From Neopestalotiopsis rosae (lineage: Eukaryota > Ascomycota > Sordariomycetes > Amphisphaeriales > Sporocadaceae), in NCBI GenBank assembly GCA_023078685.1, contig JALGAS010000006.1:3038001-3102000 (forward strand): a stretch of DNA of 64,000 nt, written 5' to 3'. Positions 22,016 to 33,136 of the stretch are shown piece by piece. The notes beneath the pieces were generated by a model that saw only the letters and a list, made by a program, of their open reading frames with translations, did not search any database and had not been told where the DNA came from. The first letter of the stretch is position 1. Each line of letters starts with the position of its first letter. A program made the position numbers and the translations under genes.

Positions 22016-23161
22016 ATGACTGCTACAACCCACTCCGAGTTCAATGACAAGACAGAGGCCCTGGAGGTCGCCAAAGCATTCGCTGATTCGATTCGCGGCA
22101 AGACAGTTCTTGTTGTTGGCGTCAACCGCCAAGGTTTAGGTTTCACGACTGCCGAAGCGTTTGTATGTTGCCTTAATCAGAACGAAATGTGTTGTGTGAA
22201 ATGGAGCTAACAGGCATCGTTTCAGGCCTCACAGTCCCCCGCGAATTTGATCATTGCCAGCAGGACCCCTTCGAAGACTCAAGAATGCATCGATGATCTC
22301 AAGAAGGATTACCCCAATATAAACTACCGTCTCCTCCAGATGGATCTTTCCAAGCAGAAATCGGTCCGCGCCGCAGCCGCTGAGGTGCTGTCCTGGGACG
22401 ACATTCCCGCAATTGACATTGTCGTCCAAAACGGCGGCACCATGGGCATTCAGGAGCGCACGCTGACCGAGGAAGGCATTGAGCTGCACCTCGCCACCAA
22501 CCACGTCGGCAACTTTCTCTTTGCCAACCTGATCATGCCCAAGGTGATCAAGGCGGCCGAGCGCAGCTCCGTCCCGGGCGCCACGCGCATCATCAGCGTG
22601 TCGTCGGGCTCGCCCCGCCTGTCCGTCATGCGCTGGAGCGACCTCACGTTCGAGACCAAGAACCGCGACCTGCCCGAGTCGGAGCGCCCCGACTACGGCT
22701 TCCACCGCATGGTCGGCTGCCCCAACCCCGAGGACCAGTCGTACATACCCTGGGAAGGGTACAACCAGAGCAAGGTGGCCAACCTGCTGTACGCCATCGG
22801 CCTCAGCGCGCGGCTCTACGACCGGCACGGCATCCTGAGCCTGGCCCTGCACCCGGGCGTCATCAACACGGAGCTGGGCCGGCACTTTCCGCCCGAGAGC
22901 ATGGCCGCCGTCGCGGAGCTGGAAAAGGCCGGCCTCGTCAACCGCAAGAACCTGCAGGCCGGCTCCTCCACCACCCTGGTCGCGGCCCTGGACCCGAAGC
23001 TGGGCAAGCCCGAGGCCAGGGACGGGAAAGAAAACTTCGGCGCCATGCTGTCCGACTGTCAGATCTGGGATGGGGTGAGGCCGCTGGCTTGCTCGAGCTC
23101 CGAGGCTGAGAAGCTGTGGAAGCTGACTGAAGAATTGGTGGGAGAGAAGTTTGCGTACTGA
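22016..23161 (+). CDS. Short-chain dehydrogenase/reductase
   Basis: Exons 22016-22162 and 22226-23161 (360 aa); the 63-nt intron has GTATGT and TTTCAG ends. An upstream AG would add four in-frame residues, but the chosen acceptor restores the usual FTTAEAFASQSPANLIIASR run. SDRs move hydride between NAD(P)H and alcohols or ketones. The Rossmann cofactor loop is VLVVGVNRQGLG (residues ~31-42), a variant of TGxxxGxG. Further landmarks are the NNAG-equivalent VVQNGGTMG, the catalytic Ser in ISVSSGSPRL (~175), and Tyr228/Lys232 of YNQSK. No signal peptide or membrane helix is seen, so it is cytosolic. It sits head-to-tail with the FAD oxidase and convergent with the regulator. Exon 2 has strongly G/C-ending codons, like a well-expressed gene. 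Substrate unknown. Confidence 0.92.
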
Positions 23162-23358
23162 GCAAGATTTGAAGCATAACTGCCGGTTTTATAAGCACGT
23201 ATAATGTTACCAGATTTCGTCAATCGAATGTTATCCGAGCCAGCGATTTGCAGTAAATATAATCTGTGACATATACCCACATACTCCATACTGGGTCGAT
23301 GAAAGTCATGGTGTTTTGGGTGCTTTTTACCTACTCTGCCCATGTTGGCCACCCAGGA

Positions 23359-24929
23359 CTATCCTTTGATCATGCTCCATAAAGAGTGAGCAGGTTCATC
23401 ATGTATCGCGTGTACCCATGGGAAATCCTGGACACAAGAGATGACACCATCAAAGTCAGTGACGACCATGCCGTTGGCAGTCTCTTGCAGCATCCTTACG
23501 ATCCATTGCTCTTTATCGTCCGCCAGTGCCCAGATGCTACCCATCAGTAAGGTCCATAGGAGTAGAGGCTTGCATTTTTTTCGCATCCAGGCTGTTCTTT
23601 GCGTCATGAGCACATCCTGGAGACGACGCATCACAAGGGGAAACTCCCAGACTCTTCGGAGGTCGTACTGGAAAAAGAGCGTCATCATGTATAGCAAAAG
23701 TCCGAGATGTAAGATCGCGTCAGTCTCTGATCTGTCATGGGCGGATTCAAGAGGCCGGAACTTGAGCAATCGAGAGCCGACTGAGACGAGGATCATTTGC
23801 AAATCCAGATTTTTGTATTCTGGACATTTGAAGCCCTTATTGAGGGTGGTAGCCAAGTCCATGGCATCTTGAAGGACATCCTCCAGTAAAGGATCCAAGT
23901 TGAAAAAAGATCGGGTTGTCGTTGCCCTTCGGAGGGGCCTGAGCTGTCTTGGAACTTCGCAGCTTCGGTAATAGGAAATTGGCCCTCCGTGGTATAAAGA
24001 AAAGCAAATATCCATCCTGGTGAAGAGATGGTCAGCGCATTGATTAGTGTAGAATGCAGCACAAGGAAGCACGTACTTGAATACTTTTAATGCCATCGGG
24101 GCATTGTCTTCGAGCTGATCAAGACCACCGCGAAGCTCAATCATCTTCTTTAGACCTTCGTAGTGCACGCGTGCGGACTCGATCTCTTGCCTCATCTGCT
24201 CTTGAAGAATCAACAGGATGATGAGCATCAACGTCGAATCAGATAGAGCTTCGTGCCCAAGCAGTCTATCCTTGACCATGGCCAAAGAGCGGGAGTAATA
24301 TTGTAGACCTTCTGGGCCCTGAGGACCACCACGGACGAAGAATGCATTGGTCGCATCCATCAAAGCGATACTGCACTCCGCTGCTGCAAGTGTTTGTATG
24401 CGACGTCAGTGAAGATATCAGGCTCTACTGAAGACGAATGATCTTACTTGCTTCGTCCGGAAACATGGTCCGGAGATAGATGTACTGATATTCCTCAGCA
24501 CCGCCACCAAGTCTAGCGGGGTACATCTTCTCAACCACAAAGTTGAAGACTATGATAAATTGTTAGTCCAGTCCTGTTTTTCAGGCGGCACAAAGAAACA
24601 GTGAGTGGCTCACATTGACTGACAACGTGGAGTGATGCCGGTGTGAATTGCACAGGCAGCGAGCAGAACAGAAGGCCATCGCCGTGACCGGAAAGAACTG
24701 AGGCTGGTCTTTTCAGTACCTCTCTTTGGTAGGCGCCGTAACGCAAGTTTAACTGCGCCTGACGGGACAACAAGCATTGGCGCGATGGTTGCTTGGCCAC
24801 CAGGGACAAACGCGAAGCTCTGTGAACCGACTTTCCAGCATTCTTCCCTTTCATCGCATGGCTGCGTATCAATCTCTTATTTGCTCGACTTGGCTTGTAG
24901 CCGTCAACGAACTGAAATTTACTGCTCAT
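23359..24929 (-). CDS. Fungal-specific transcription-factor-domain protein lacking a zinc cluster
   Basis: Exons 24929-24614, 24549-24448, 24383-24077, 24016-23359 (460 aa); introns of 64, 64 and 60 nt. The N-terminus MSSKFQFVDGYKPSRANKRLIRSHAMKGKNAGK matches a frequent fungal family in which a short basic stretch precedes a Fungal_trans_2-type helical domain and no Cys6 zinc cluster is present. The helical domain covers roughly residues 120-440 (e.g. LMLIILLILQEQMR, LGLLLYMMTLFFQYDLRRVW). The third intron is a multiple of three and stop-free, but has GTACGT, a CTGAC branch point and CACCAG, so I treat it as spliced. It converges on the SDR and may regulate the adjacent block; this is inference. 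DNA binding is not shown by the sequence. Confidence 0.82.
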
Positions 24930-26237
24930 GATAATGTTGTCAGGAGTTTTCTCACTGTACAAATTGATAGATCCAGTCCAAACATGCATTCTGGTAGATG
25001 TCATGTCAGACTTCGGGTTTAAGCGGATGTAAGCTCACTAAATACCTCCGATCCCGATAAGGTTGTGCCAGGCCCCAGTCTTGAATCATACATACCTAAA
25101 TACAGCTGGACATTAAGGTAAATACTTCACTGAAAAACGTGTCATAGAACCGACATATGAATATGCTTTTATTCGTGTCTAAGGGCCACTCTATTGATTA
25201 CGCATGGATATATAATTATTCATGCCTGGCTCAAAAGTGAAGGCAAAAAGGACGACAGCTTCGGTACCACAAGAATTCTTGTATACTCTTGGTGATGGTG
25301 ACAATACTGGCGAATCCATCGTCCTCTTATCAATTTAGTAATTTGGTAGCACACATGAAGAAAATATGCTTGTCCCATTAACAGTAATTGATTAGGCAAA
25401 CTGGTAAACCCCAAGAAATAATTAGAGACAATGTCCCAATGGGTGATTGCAGTTGTCGCGTTAGCCATCGCAAACCCCATGACGTTGTGCTTTGAGGAAA
25501 TCTGATTGTGCAACTGAAAGTCTCCTGATGACGGTGGGGTACTTTCGATGAACAGTATCAAAGCAAACCAAGTCGCGAAAGGTTTAGGGTCCTGCATTGT
25601 GCACATGAAACAACAATCGTCGACTTTTTGGTGTTGATTTAGAGCAGGCAGTTGCGCCGCCAACAATCACCTTTGGTCGTTTGCGCCGCCATGCCCAGAA
25701 TTCTATTAAAGTCAGCTTGGCCTAAGATTTCAAGCTGATTTATTTGTCTTTTTCTTCATTCGGCGTCAAATCCGAACCCTCCTCTCTTCAAATATTTCCC
25801 TTCCCAGCACGCGAGCCCATCACCCAAGACTCGGTCACGCCGTAACAGCTTACAAACTCTTCGGCGCTGATTCTTTGACACTTGACCATTTATTATATAC
25901 CATCAAGAGCGACGCAACTTCCTGGGCAGGCAAATCTGGGTTTTCCCGGTCTTGCCTGTGCAATTTTCTTTGTAACTCCCCAACTTGTTGTTGTCACTGC
26001 CGCAACTTCCATCTCGGCGGTCGAGCCTCAGGCGATAATCAACCATCGATCCTCTTCACGTTCTTTCTGTTTCTGTCGCACTTCGCGCCGAACACCATCA
26101 TCGCCGCGACTTCTTTGATCAACCATCCATCCACCACTTATGGTGGTCGCCAAGCACGCCATTCACACACGCGCGTGACACATTCAGCTTGATCCTGCCC
26201 AGTCTTGAGGACCGACCGCTCCATCGAGCCAGACAAG
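24930..26237. other. Divergent intergenic region between regulator and F-box/ankyrin-like gene
   Basis: Both promoters should lie here. A minus-strand frame at 25666-25220 (148 codons) has no recognised motif and AT-rich codons; I do not call it. The last ~400 bases are pyrimidine-rich, as in fungal leaders. Confidence 0.45.
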
Positions 26238-27633
26238 ATGTCTCTCTCCAGTGAGTGATCTACTAAATCCTCTTTACTGTCACTCGTGCTAATCATCCTA
26301 TAGAGTTGGAAGCCACGCCGTTGGAAGTGCGCTTCACCATTCTGTCGCTTCTTTCTGTGAAGGATGCAATCGCTCTTGCCCGAACCAACAAGACTATAAA
26401 AAGCTGGGCCCTTCCAGAGATCTACAGAATCCATGCTGAAGAGGCAAAGGGAGATGCTACTATCGTGCCACTTGCCCTCCAGTGGGCAGTCTGGAGGGGC
26501 GAGAAGTCCGTGTTCAAGGCCATGATTCAGGCCCTCGACAGCATTGACGGCCTTGACTCCGACGAGGTGATTACTAGAACTATCGGAAAAGATACAGAAC
26601 TCGCTGGATTTCTCAAGAAACGCGGTCATGGTCCATTGCCGCACACGGGCAAAATGAGTCGAATAAATGGAGACGGCCAGGCTCACTCGTTACCAAACTT
26701 GCAGCTGCTCGACTTAGCAAGCATGGCAGGTCATCTAGATCTGGTCAAAGTTTTGGCTGACAAGGCAGGCGATATCAGCCAAGAACCACGGGACGGGTTC
26801 ATGTCTCACGTCGCTTATGCATACGACGCGGAGATGGTAAGTTTTTTTTTTTTCTCATTTCTTTTTTCATAAACTTTTGTTTCTCCTTCTTATAACATTT
26901 TCTGGGTTCCACGGAATTCTTGTAATCCTAGAAGTCTTTACTGCATCGGTCTAATCATACATAGGCGAAGTTTCTCATCTCCCGCGGAGCCTCTATGGGC
27001 ACAACCGAAAGCAGCTGTGTGTTCTTAGGACTTGCTCTACGTGTAGCTTGGAATCAGAGGAATGGCAAGTTGTCTCCGCGCAAGAACGGCGTCAAGAAAC
27101 CGAACAGTATTGGCGTCATGAAATACCTTCAAGAGTCCGGCTATACGGTTTCTCAGCATTACCACGACCGCTGGGCCCATCCCTTGGTGCAAGCAATTCT
27201 GAGCAGCGTGCCCAGAGCCATTACCATACTCTTCAAAGCAGCCCGCACTTCTACTCTGACCGGCCCGCAGGGCTGGGACCCCATCAATTTGGTGAGCTAT
27301 GCTCTGGATTTCCGACGATGGACATCAGCCTCTGTTCTACTCGATGCTGGTGCTATTCCCGAAGGCACAAAGTTCAAACATCTGTGGCAATATAGAAAGT
27401 TTGAAATCAATGATAAACCCATGGTCGAATCATTGATCCAGAGGATGCTTCAACTCATGCCCAAGGATACGACTGCCTACGGTGCAGTGTTACTTACCGA
27501 AGCCGCCCTTCGAGACAACGACTTCGAACTCCTCGAAGCTCTTGTCAAAGCTGGGTTTGCACGACCAGACAAGCGCATCGAATTGGGAGGGCGCAGGATG
27601 GAGAAACTGATGCAGTTCCTGGAACGACGTTAG
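26238..27633 (+). CDS. F-box-like / ankyrin-repeat-like protein
   Basis: Exons 26238-26250, 26304-26836, 26965-27633 (404 aa); introns of 53 and 128 nt. The first exon encodes only MSLS plus one base, a micro-exon supported by GTGAGT and CCTATAG and by phase. Residues ~5-40 (LEATPLEVRFTILSLLSVKDAIALARTNKTIK) have the spacing of a fungal F-box (Leu-Pro-like start, hydrophobic pattern, Cys/Leu-rich second helix). The rest has helix-turn-helix units resembling degenerate ankyrin repeats: LQLLDLASMAGHLDLVKVLADKAGD, EMAKFLISRGAS, FRRWTSASVLLDAGAIP, LTEAALRDNDFELLEALVKAGF. A role as substrate adaptor of an SCF ubiquitin ligase is inferred from this architecture. It lies within the accessory block and could be unrelated to its enzymes. 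Confidence 0.75.
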
Positions 27634-29393
27634 ATTCCTAGCATCTGACATGAGGCACAAATGATAGCATGAATATAATGATATGACTGACACCCTGAAT
27701 TGTGTCCGTTGTGATTCGGCAAAGATATTAATCAAGTAAAAGCTTGCGTATAAATGCTGTGTTCTCATTCTCTTCTAAAGAAAAAAGACTTGTTTCTCTT
27801 CACAATAAAAGTCTGTATTACTTCCATCTTGTTACCATTGTATTACATAGAATCTGTTTTGATTGGGTGTTTGAATACAACGGTCTTATCTCTGGTGAGT
27901 ATAGCAGAAGTGCATCAATCCTGGTCATGCATAAGATTTTGCAGGATTCGTGCATGAAATCTTCTTTTGTTCCCGCAGCAAAATTATCCCCGATTATGAA
28001 ATGTGATCAACATGCACTATTCGATCTCATCTTGAACTTTTACGAACTTTGAGATGAACGATTCTAACCCAGATTGGCATGGTTGCTCAAATAGTCTAGT
28101 CGCTTCACTTGAATTGAACTGAATCTCCAGTCAAAAGACCAGCCAGGGCGCAGCCTTTTTTTTTTTGAAGCGCTTTGCACAGAAAAATAGGTACTAATAA
28201 TCCATGCAGACCGGTGTACGGAATCATGGCCCAGGCCTCTTGGAGCTTGTGCGGATACCGACAGTCAGGTTCCCGAAGGAAATCTGATAATCATCATTGG
28301 ATTAATATGGGAAAGGGATCCGTTATCGAGAGGGGTTTGTTAGACCAAGGAGGGGATTGGGAGGGAAGGGAAATCTGCGAACTAGAAAAAAAGCAGAAGA
28401 AGCTATTGTACCCGATGGAACGGTTGCGTGGATTAACAGTGAAAAGAAGTGGACCGGGATTCTCTCAGGAGCGAGGAGTCGTATGTAGTGAGGAGCAGGA
28501 GGAGGTGGTGGAAGAGGGAACCCCGTCACCCGGCCCATTCCAAGGAGCAGTTTAACTGAGTCGATCCAAGGCCCGAGTCTAATCATGCTAACCGGAAGGC
28601 TTCCGGCACGGTCCGACCCTGGCACGAAAGGTCGACACACTGGCGTCTCAGTGAGTGAAGTCGTAGCCAGCCCCCCGAACCTGGCCAAGGGACGTCGCGG
28701 ACGCCGGCCGAGGTTGACGCGAGTGGTCGAGAATAGTTTCGCGGCAGATTAGCAGCGCGAGTAGACACATTGACGGCAGTTGGGATCCTACGAATCGCTA
28801 CTACACCACCTAGCTGACTAGTCAGTCGCTTAGCCAGAGGAAAACGTTTACGGTTTATCTGTACATACTGTTAGTGTAGACCCTTGGTTTTTTTATCTCT
28901 TCTAGAATTACCAAGGAAGCAAATATGCAGAGAATAGATCTACACTATGCGATGATGACAATCTTAAAATATCCAACATCTGTAGAACTTTTGTATTTAT
29001 TCAATAGACAAGCAACAACTCTTGGCTTCCCATCTGGTCTTAATTATCCATTTCCGTACTAATTTTTTTCTTTCTTCGTCTTCCCGACCCTTCTTCAGAA
29101 CAAGGTGAGAGATGATCCATGTAATAATGCCGGGGTACGTGTGGACAACTGCTTGCGACGTGGGGGAGGAAAATAATGGATATGGCTTGAAACCTGAACA
29201 TCACTAAAAGCCAGTTGATGGAGACTCCGCTATAGCCCCCTGTAGCCAAGACTGATGAACCTGTCCCTCATACATTTATCTAAGCCATGCCGCGCGGGAA
29301 AACGCATTGCGATTCCTGTGCGAATGAACAAAGGCCATACACATTCAAGGCAGGAAACAGATACGAGCTGCAGACGAGAGAGAAGACATCACC
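27634..29393. other. 1.8-kb intergenic region
   Basis: No supported gene. A purine-rich stretch at ~28300-28560 leaves frames open on both strands without motifs. A leader-like A/C-rich stretch precedes the next start at 29394. Confidence 0.45.
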
Positions 29394-31188
29394 ATGAGCA
29401 CTTCAGCCAGCGGAAAGATCGGGCAGCGCCTCCTGCCCGTCATCATTGACGAGGTCGCCCAGAATGATCCTAACCGAGCATGGGCTTGTTTGCCCGTAGA
29501 CGACTATGATCTTTCGCAAGGGTTCGAGGACGTTACATACGCCGCCTTTGCAAACGCCATCAACAAACTGGCATACTTTATCGAAAAGACATTTGGCCGT
29601 TCGGACAAGTTCGACACCATCATCTACCTCGGCATCCCAGATATCAGATATTACATGCTGCCATATGCAGTATGTAAAACGGGGCACAAGATCTTTTTCA
29701 GCTCCCCTCACAACACATTAGAGACGCATCTCGACTTGATCGAGCGGACACAATGCAAGGCGATTATGCTAGCCCGCGGCGTCTACGCCAGAGACATCAT
29801 CAACCACCACCCCATGCCCAAGACCGAGATCCCGGAGCTCGACGACCTACTAGACCTGAGTGACGTCGCGCCGATATATCCATACAACAAGACATACGAG
29901 GAGGCAAAGACCGAGCCACTTGTACTATGCCACTCATCAGGGAGTACATCCGACCCGCGGCCGGTTACTTTTACACATGCCAGCATGGCCTGCTTCGACA
30001 ACCAAACAGAACTTCCTGACGTGGACGGCCGGGGTCACTGGACGTGGCAATGTGGTCCCGGTGTACGGTATTTCATGATTGCTTCGCCGTTTCACCCGAT
30101 CGCCATTGCCATTGGCATGGCTGTCGCCGTGTTTGGGGGCGGTATCCTGGTGCCGGGATTCAGGCATCGTGCGACCACCGAGATCGGGGACGTCTGCGAG
30201 ATTATCAAGGGATCAAAAGCAACGACTGGATTCATTCCCTACTTCTTGGCAGACGTGATTGCAAGGCTACCAGACGCCGAGGACATTATCAAGCAGTTTG
30301 ACTCCATGGCGTATGGAAATGGTACGTGAACAAACCAGGAACCTTTAAATGGCTAAAAGACTAACATGCGTTAATACAGGCACTGTGACACACTACGGCG
30401 GAGAGGTCTGGTCGCGGCATACCAAGTTCCAAAATATCTGGGGCGCATCGGATACTTTGACGCCACCGGTGCTCAAGGCGGATCCCGAAGACTACGAGTA
30501 CAACTACTTTGACATGGAGGCGGCCGGCATCAGATTTCAAGAGCGGGATCTGGAATACTACGACGAAGATGGATCACGGTTACCATTATACGAGCTCGTT
30601 CTGACGCTTACACCACAATCACAAAAATATGCGGGTTACTGGGCTGGACAAGGCATCACAGAGGCACCATCAGCGGCACCATATCCCGAGAATCCCACTG
30701 CAGAGCTATGGACGCCGCATCCGGACCCGAAAAAGTCGGGCTACGCTTGGCGGTTCGTCAGCAGGCTGTACGACTTGGAGAGGGGCAACGAGTTCTGCCT
30801 GGCCATGGAGGCGGCAATCGACAACCTGGAAAAGGTGCAAAAGTCGATTGTGCTGAGCAAGTATCACGAGCAGCCAGTGGCCCTGGTGGAGCTCGCAAGA
30901 GGGCTGGATGTCGAAGCGGCAGCCGACATTTGGCAGCAGACGATTGAGCCTCAGAACGAGGACGTGCCAGAGCACTCGCGGATCCCCCAGACCCACGTCA
31001 TCCCGGTGCAGTTTGGCTCCTTCATCCGGGGCACCGAGGGGCACCTGAACCGCAAGCAGACTGAGAAAAAGTACGCCAGCGACATTGACGCCGTGTACGG
31101 TCGGGGCCAGAAGAAGATGTCCATTGCCGAGCGGCCACGGTACGAGTCGATTATCGCGACAACCGAAATCGTGCAGTCGGTGGACTGA
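29394..31188 (+). CDS. Stand-alone adenylation (AMP-binding)-like protein with degraded catalytic motifs
   Basis: Exons 29394-30321 and 30380-31188 (578 aa); the 58-nt intron has GTACGT and TACAG ends. The fold follows the adenylation domain of fungal NRPS-like carboxylate reductases, which activate a carboxylic acid with ATP. Visible: an A3-like loop LCHSSGSTSDPRP (178-190) where the usual STGxPK is changed to STSDPR; the SPFHPIAIAIGMAVAVFGG region; and an A5-like NIWGASDT. The usual A7/A8 arginine-aspartate hinge motifs are not recognisable (WRFVSRLYDLERGNEF), and in the C-terminal A10 region (SFIRGTEGHLNRK, ~523-535) the catalytic Lys position appears as Glu529. There is no carrier-protein or reductase domain after it. 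It may be a non-adenylating relative, or bind a ligand in a regulatory or altered catalytic role. The start has A at -3. Confidence 0.85.
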
Positions 31189-32776
31189 TTTCGTTATTTA
31201 AGCGGGCCCGGGCTACTACTATGGACTCCCACTACTACTGCAGAGCACCTCGGCGCGATACGACCACGGATGCAATAAACTGGGAACATTGGACTTCCAT
31301 TCTCTATCTGTTGCCGCCTTGGGTCATCTGTTTTTTTTTCAATACCCATCTCCTACTCTCTATTTCATTTTAAAAAGTCATTTCGCTTGATGATTGGAAA
31401 CAAGCCCCCCGGGATTTTTGCATCTCTCTGCTCTTTCGAACTCTCTCACCGTTTCTCTGTCACTTTTTCTATTCCCCATTTCCTTTGTCGCTAGTTTGGG
31501 ATGGTCTTTTGTCATTTTTTTACAGCGGGCACAGAAGGAGGATACCTAGTCGCCAGGGATGATACAATGCCCCTCATCATTTTTTTCCTTTACAGGTCAC
31601 ACACTCTACACACACATTGGGCACAGTTTGGCACAGAATGATTTTTTTTTTGTCTTTTTGTCTTTTTTCTGTTTACCTGCGTAGCGAAATGACATACATA
31701 GATGCAGACAGATGCAGCTTTACGACATGAGCATATTGGCTAGAGAAGATGATCTTCTCTCTATGCCAGAACTATTTCTTTTGCCACAATACAATAGAAA
31801 TATATTTAGATATCTAATCAATCTACGTACAAGACGCCTGGTCGTCTATGCGCATTTCGACATACTACAGTATGATTATTATTGACTGCTATTGATGTAT
31901 GTCGGGTCCTGTGATGTGCCTGATCAGCTGATTTACAGCACCCACTGGAGACAACCCCTTCTGCTGGAACTGCGGATCATTGGGGGAGCGGGGGTTTAGG
32001 GGCCGCACCTCAGGAACTGCTAGGAACTGCAGGTGTTGGCGAGCCCGCCCACTCAAGCCACCTGCCACTCACTGTGAAAGTCACTAAGGTTACCTAGCCA
32101 GTCCACCAGTCCACTGCTGTTTCCGCTGTCCACCCACCGCCGCGCCCACATCCGCCCATCTTAGTGTAATCACACGACATTATGAGCGAGGAGCGGATGC
32201 GTTCCGGACTAATAACATTTCCCATATCCATTGCACCACCTGCTTGCTACCTGGGCAGTCCAGTCTCGCCTGTTGTCGTACTTCTCTGTGTAGAACTTCT
32301 GTAAGCGGCGGTGCACAACAATAAAAATCGGATCGATCGAATACGATATCATCCCAGAACGTTCCAAACCTACGAGTAAACTGTTGATCGACAAGAGGAA
32401 CCAAGATTACAAGCTTCCACTCAAGCCATCAAGAGAGCCCGGACACGCTGGTTGGGATTTGAACTTGACTCCCACCTACTGCTACGTAATAGTACAAGCT
32501 CCAGGCGACACAGGCCCTGCATACACCTAGGTAAGCCTCAGGTACAATCAATACCTTACCTACAAAATTACCCCGCCATCCAGCATCGGCCATCTCCTAC
32601 CAGCTACGTACAAGTATGGCTTCTTTTTGAGGCTTGACCCTTTCGAACCCCTCCCCCTTCATGTTTTCCCAACCCATGTTTGCCCATGCTAATAAATATT
32701 TTTTTCTTCCATCCTAGACAGCCATCAATCTCGCCCGTACCCATATCAAAATCACTCGCCCACGACAAAGCTCGCA
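31189..32776. other. 1.6-kb intergenic region, pyrimidine-rich
   Basis: This contains the 3' untranslated region of the adenylation-like gene with a polyadenylation signal, several T tracts (~31330-31660), and the promoter and leader of the small monooxygenase gene. Nothing else is supported. Confidence 0.5.
31274..31279 (+). terminator. Probable polyadenylation signal of the adenylation-like gene
   Basis: AATAAA begins 86 bases after the stop codon at 31188, followed by T-rich sequence. Confidence 0.5.
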
Positions 32777-33136
32777 ATGGCACAGACCAAACAGCTGACC
32801 GTGTTTGTGACTCTGCACATCAAGCCCGAGCTCATTGAAGACTTCAAGGCTGCCCATAGGCCGGTATGGAACGCGTGCGCGGCCGAGCCCCAGTGCCTCT
32901 TCTTCGACGTGTGGGAGGACCCTGAGAACGCGGGCCATTTCCGATTCGTCGAGGTCTGGAATGAATCCAAGGAGTGGTTCGAGAAGGAGCAGCTCACGAA
33001 ACCCTGCTACGCATCCATGTGGCCAAAGTCCAAGGCCACCTGGGCCGGCGAGCCCAAGATTGAGTATTTTGAGAGGTCTGGCGAGGCCAGCATCTATCGG
33101 AAGGCTTTCCTCGACCAATCCAAGCTCATGGACTAA
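32777..33136 (+). CDS. Small antibiotic-biosynthesis-monooxygenase (ABM) fold protein
   Basis: A single exon of 119 codons. ABM proteins are small dimeric ferredoxin-like alpha/beta barrels; members oxidise polyketide rings without cofactors, degrade heme, or act as quinol monooxygenases. The sequence shows the alternating pattern of the fold: a first strand LTVFVTLHIKPE, a helix LIEDFKAAHRPVWNACAAEPQ, a second strand CLFFDVWEDPENAGHFRFVEVW, a helix WFEKEQL, and a last strand region KIEYFERSGEA. Length suits a single-domain member. No signal peptide is present. The leader is A/C-rich. It is the last gene of the 19-33 kb block and its fold suits a tailoring enzyme there, but catalytic residues are not diagnostic in this family, so the reaction is unknown. 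Confidence 0.85.
   Translation: MAQTKQLTVFVTLHIKPELIEDFKAAHRPVWNACAAEPQCLFFDVWEDPENAGHFRFVEVWNESKEWFEKEQLTKPCYASMWPKSKATWAGEPKIEYFERSGEASIYRKAFLDQSKLMD

Noticed and set aside
25220..25666. 148-codon minus-strand frame
   Set aside because: AT-rich codons, no motif, no splice context; likely chance in the divergent promoter region.
32440..32475. GTTCAAATCCCAACC on the minus strand, like a tRNA T-arm
   Set aside because: The 5' half of the T-stem does not pair and no D-arm or acceptor stem is found.
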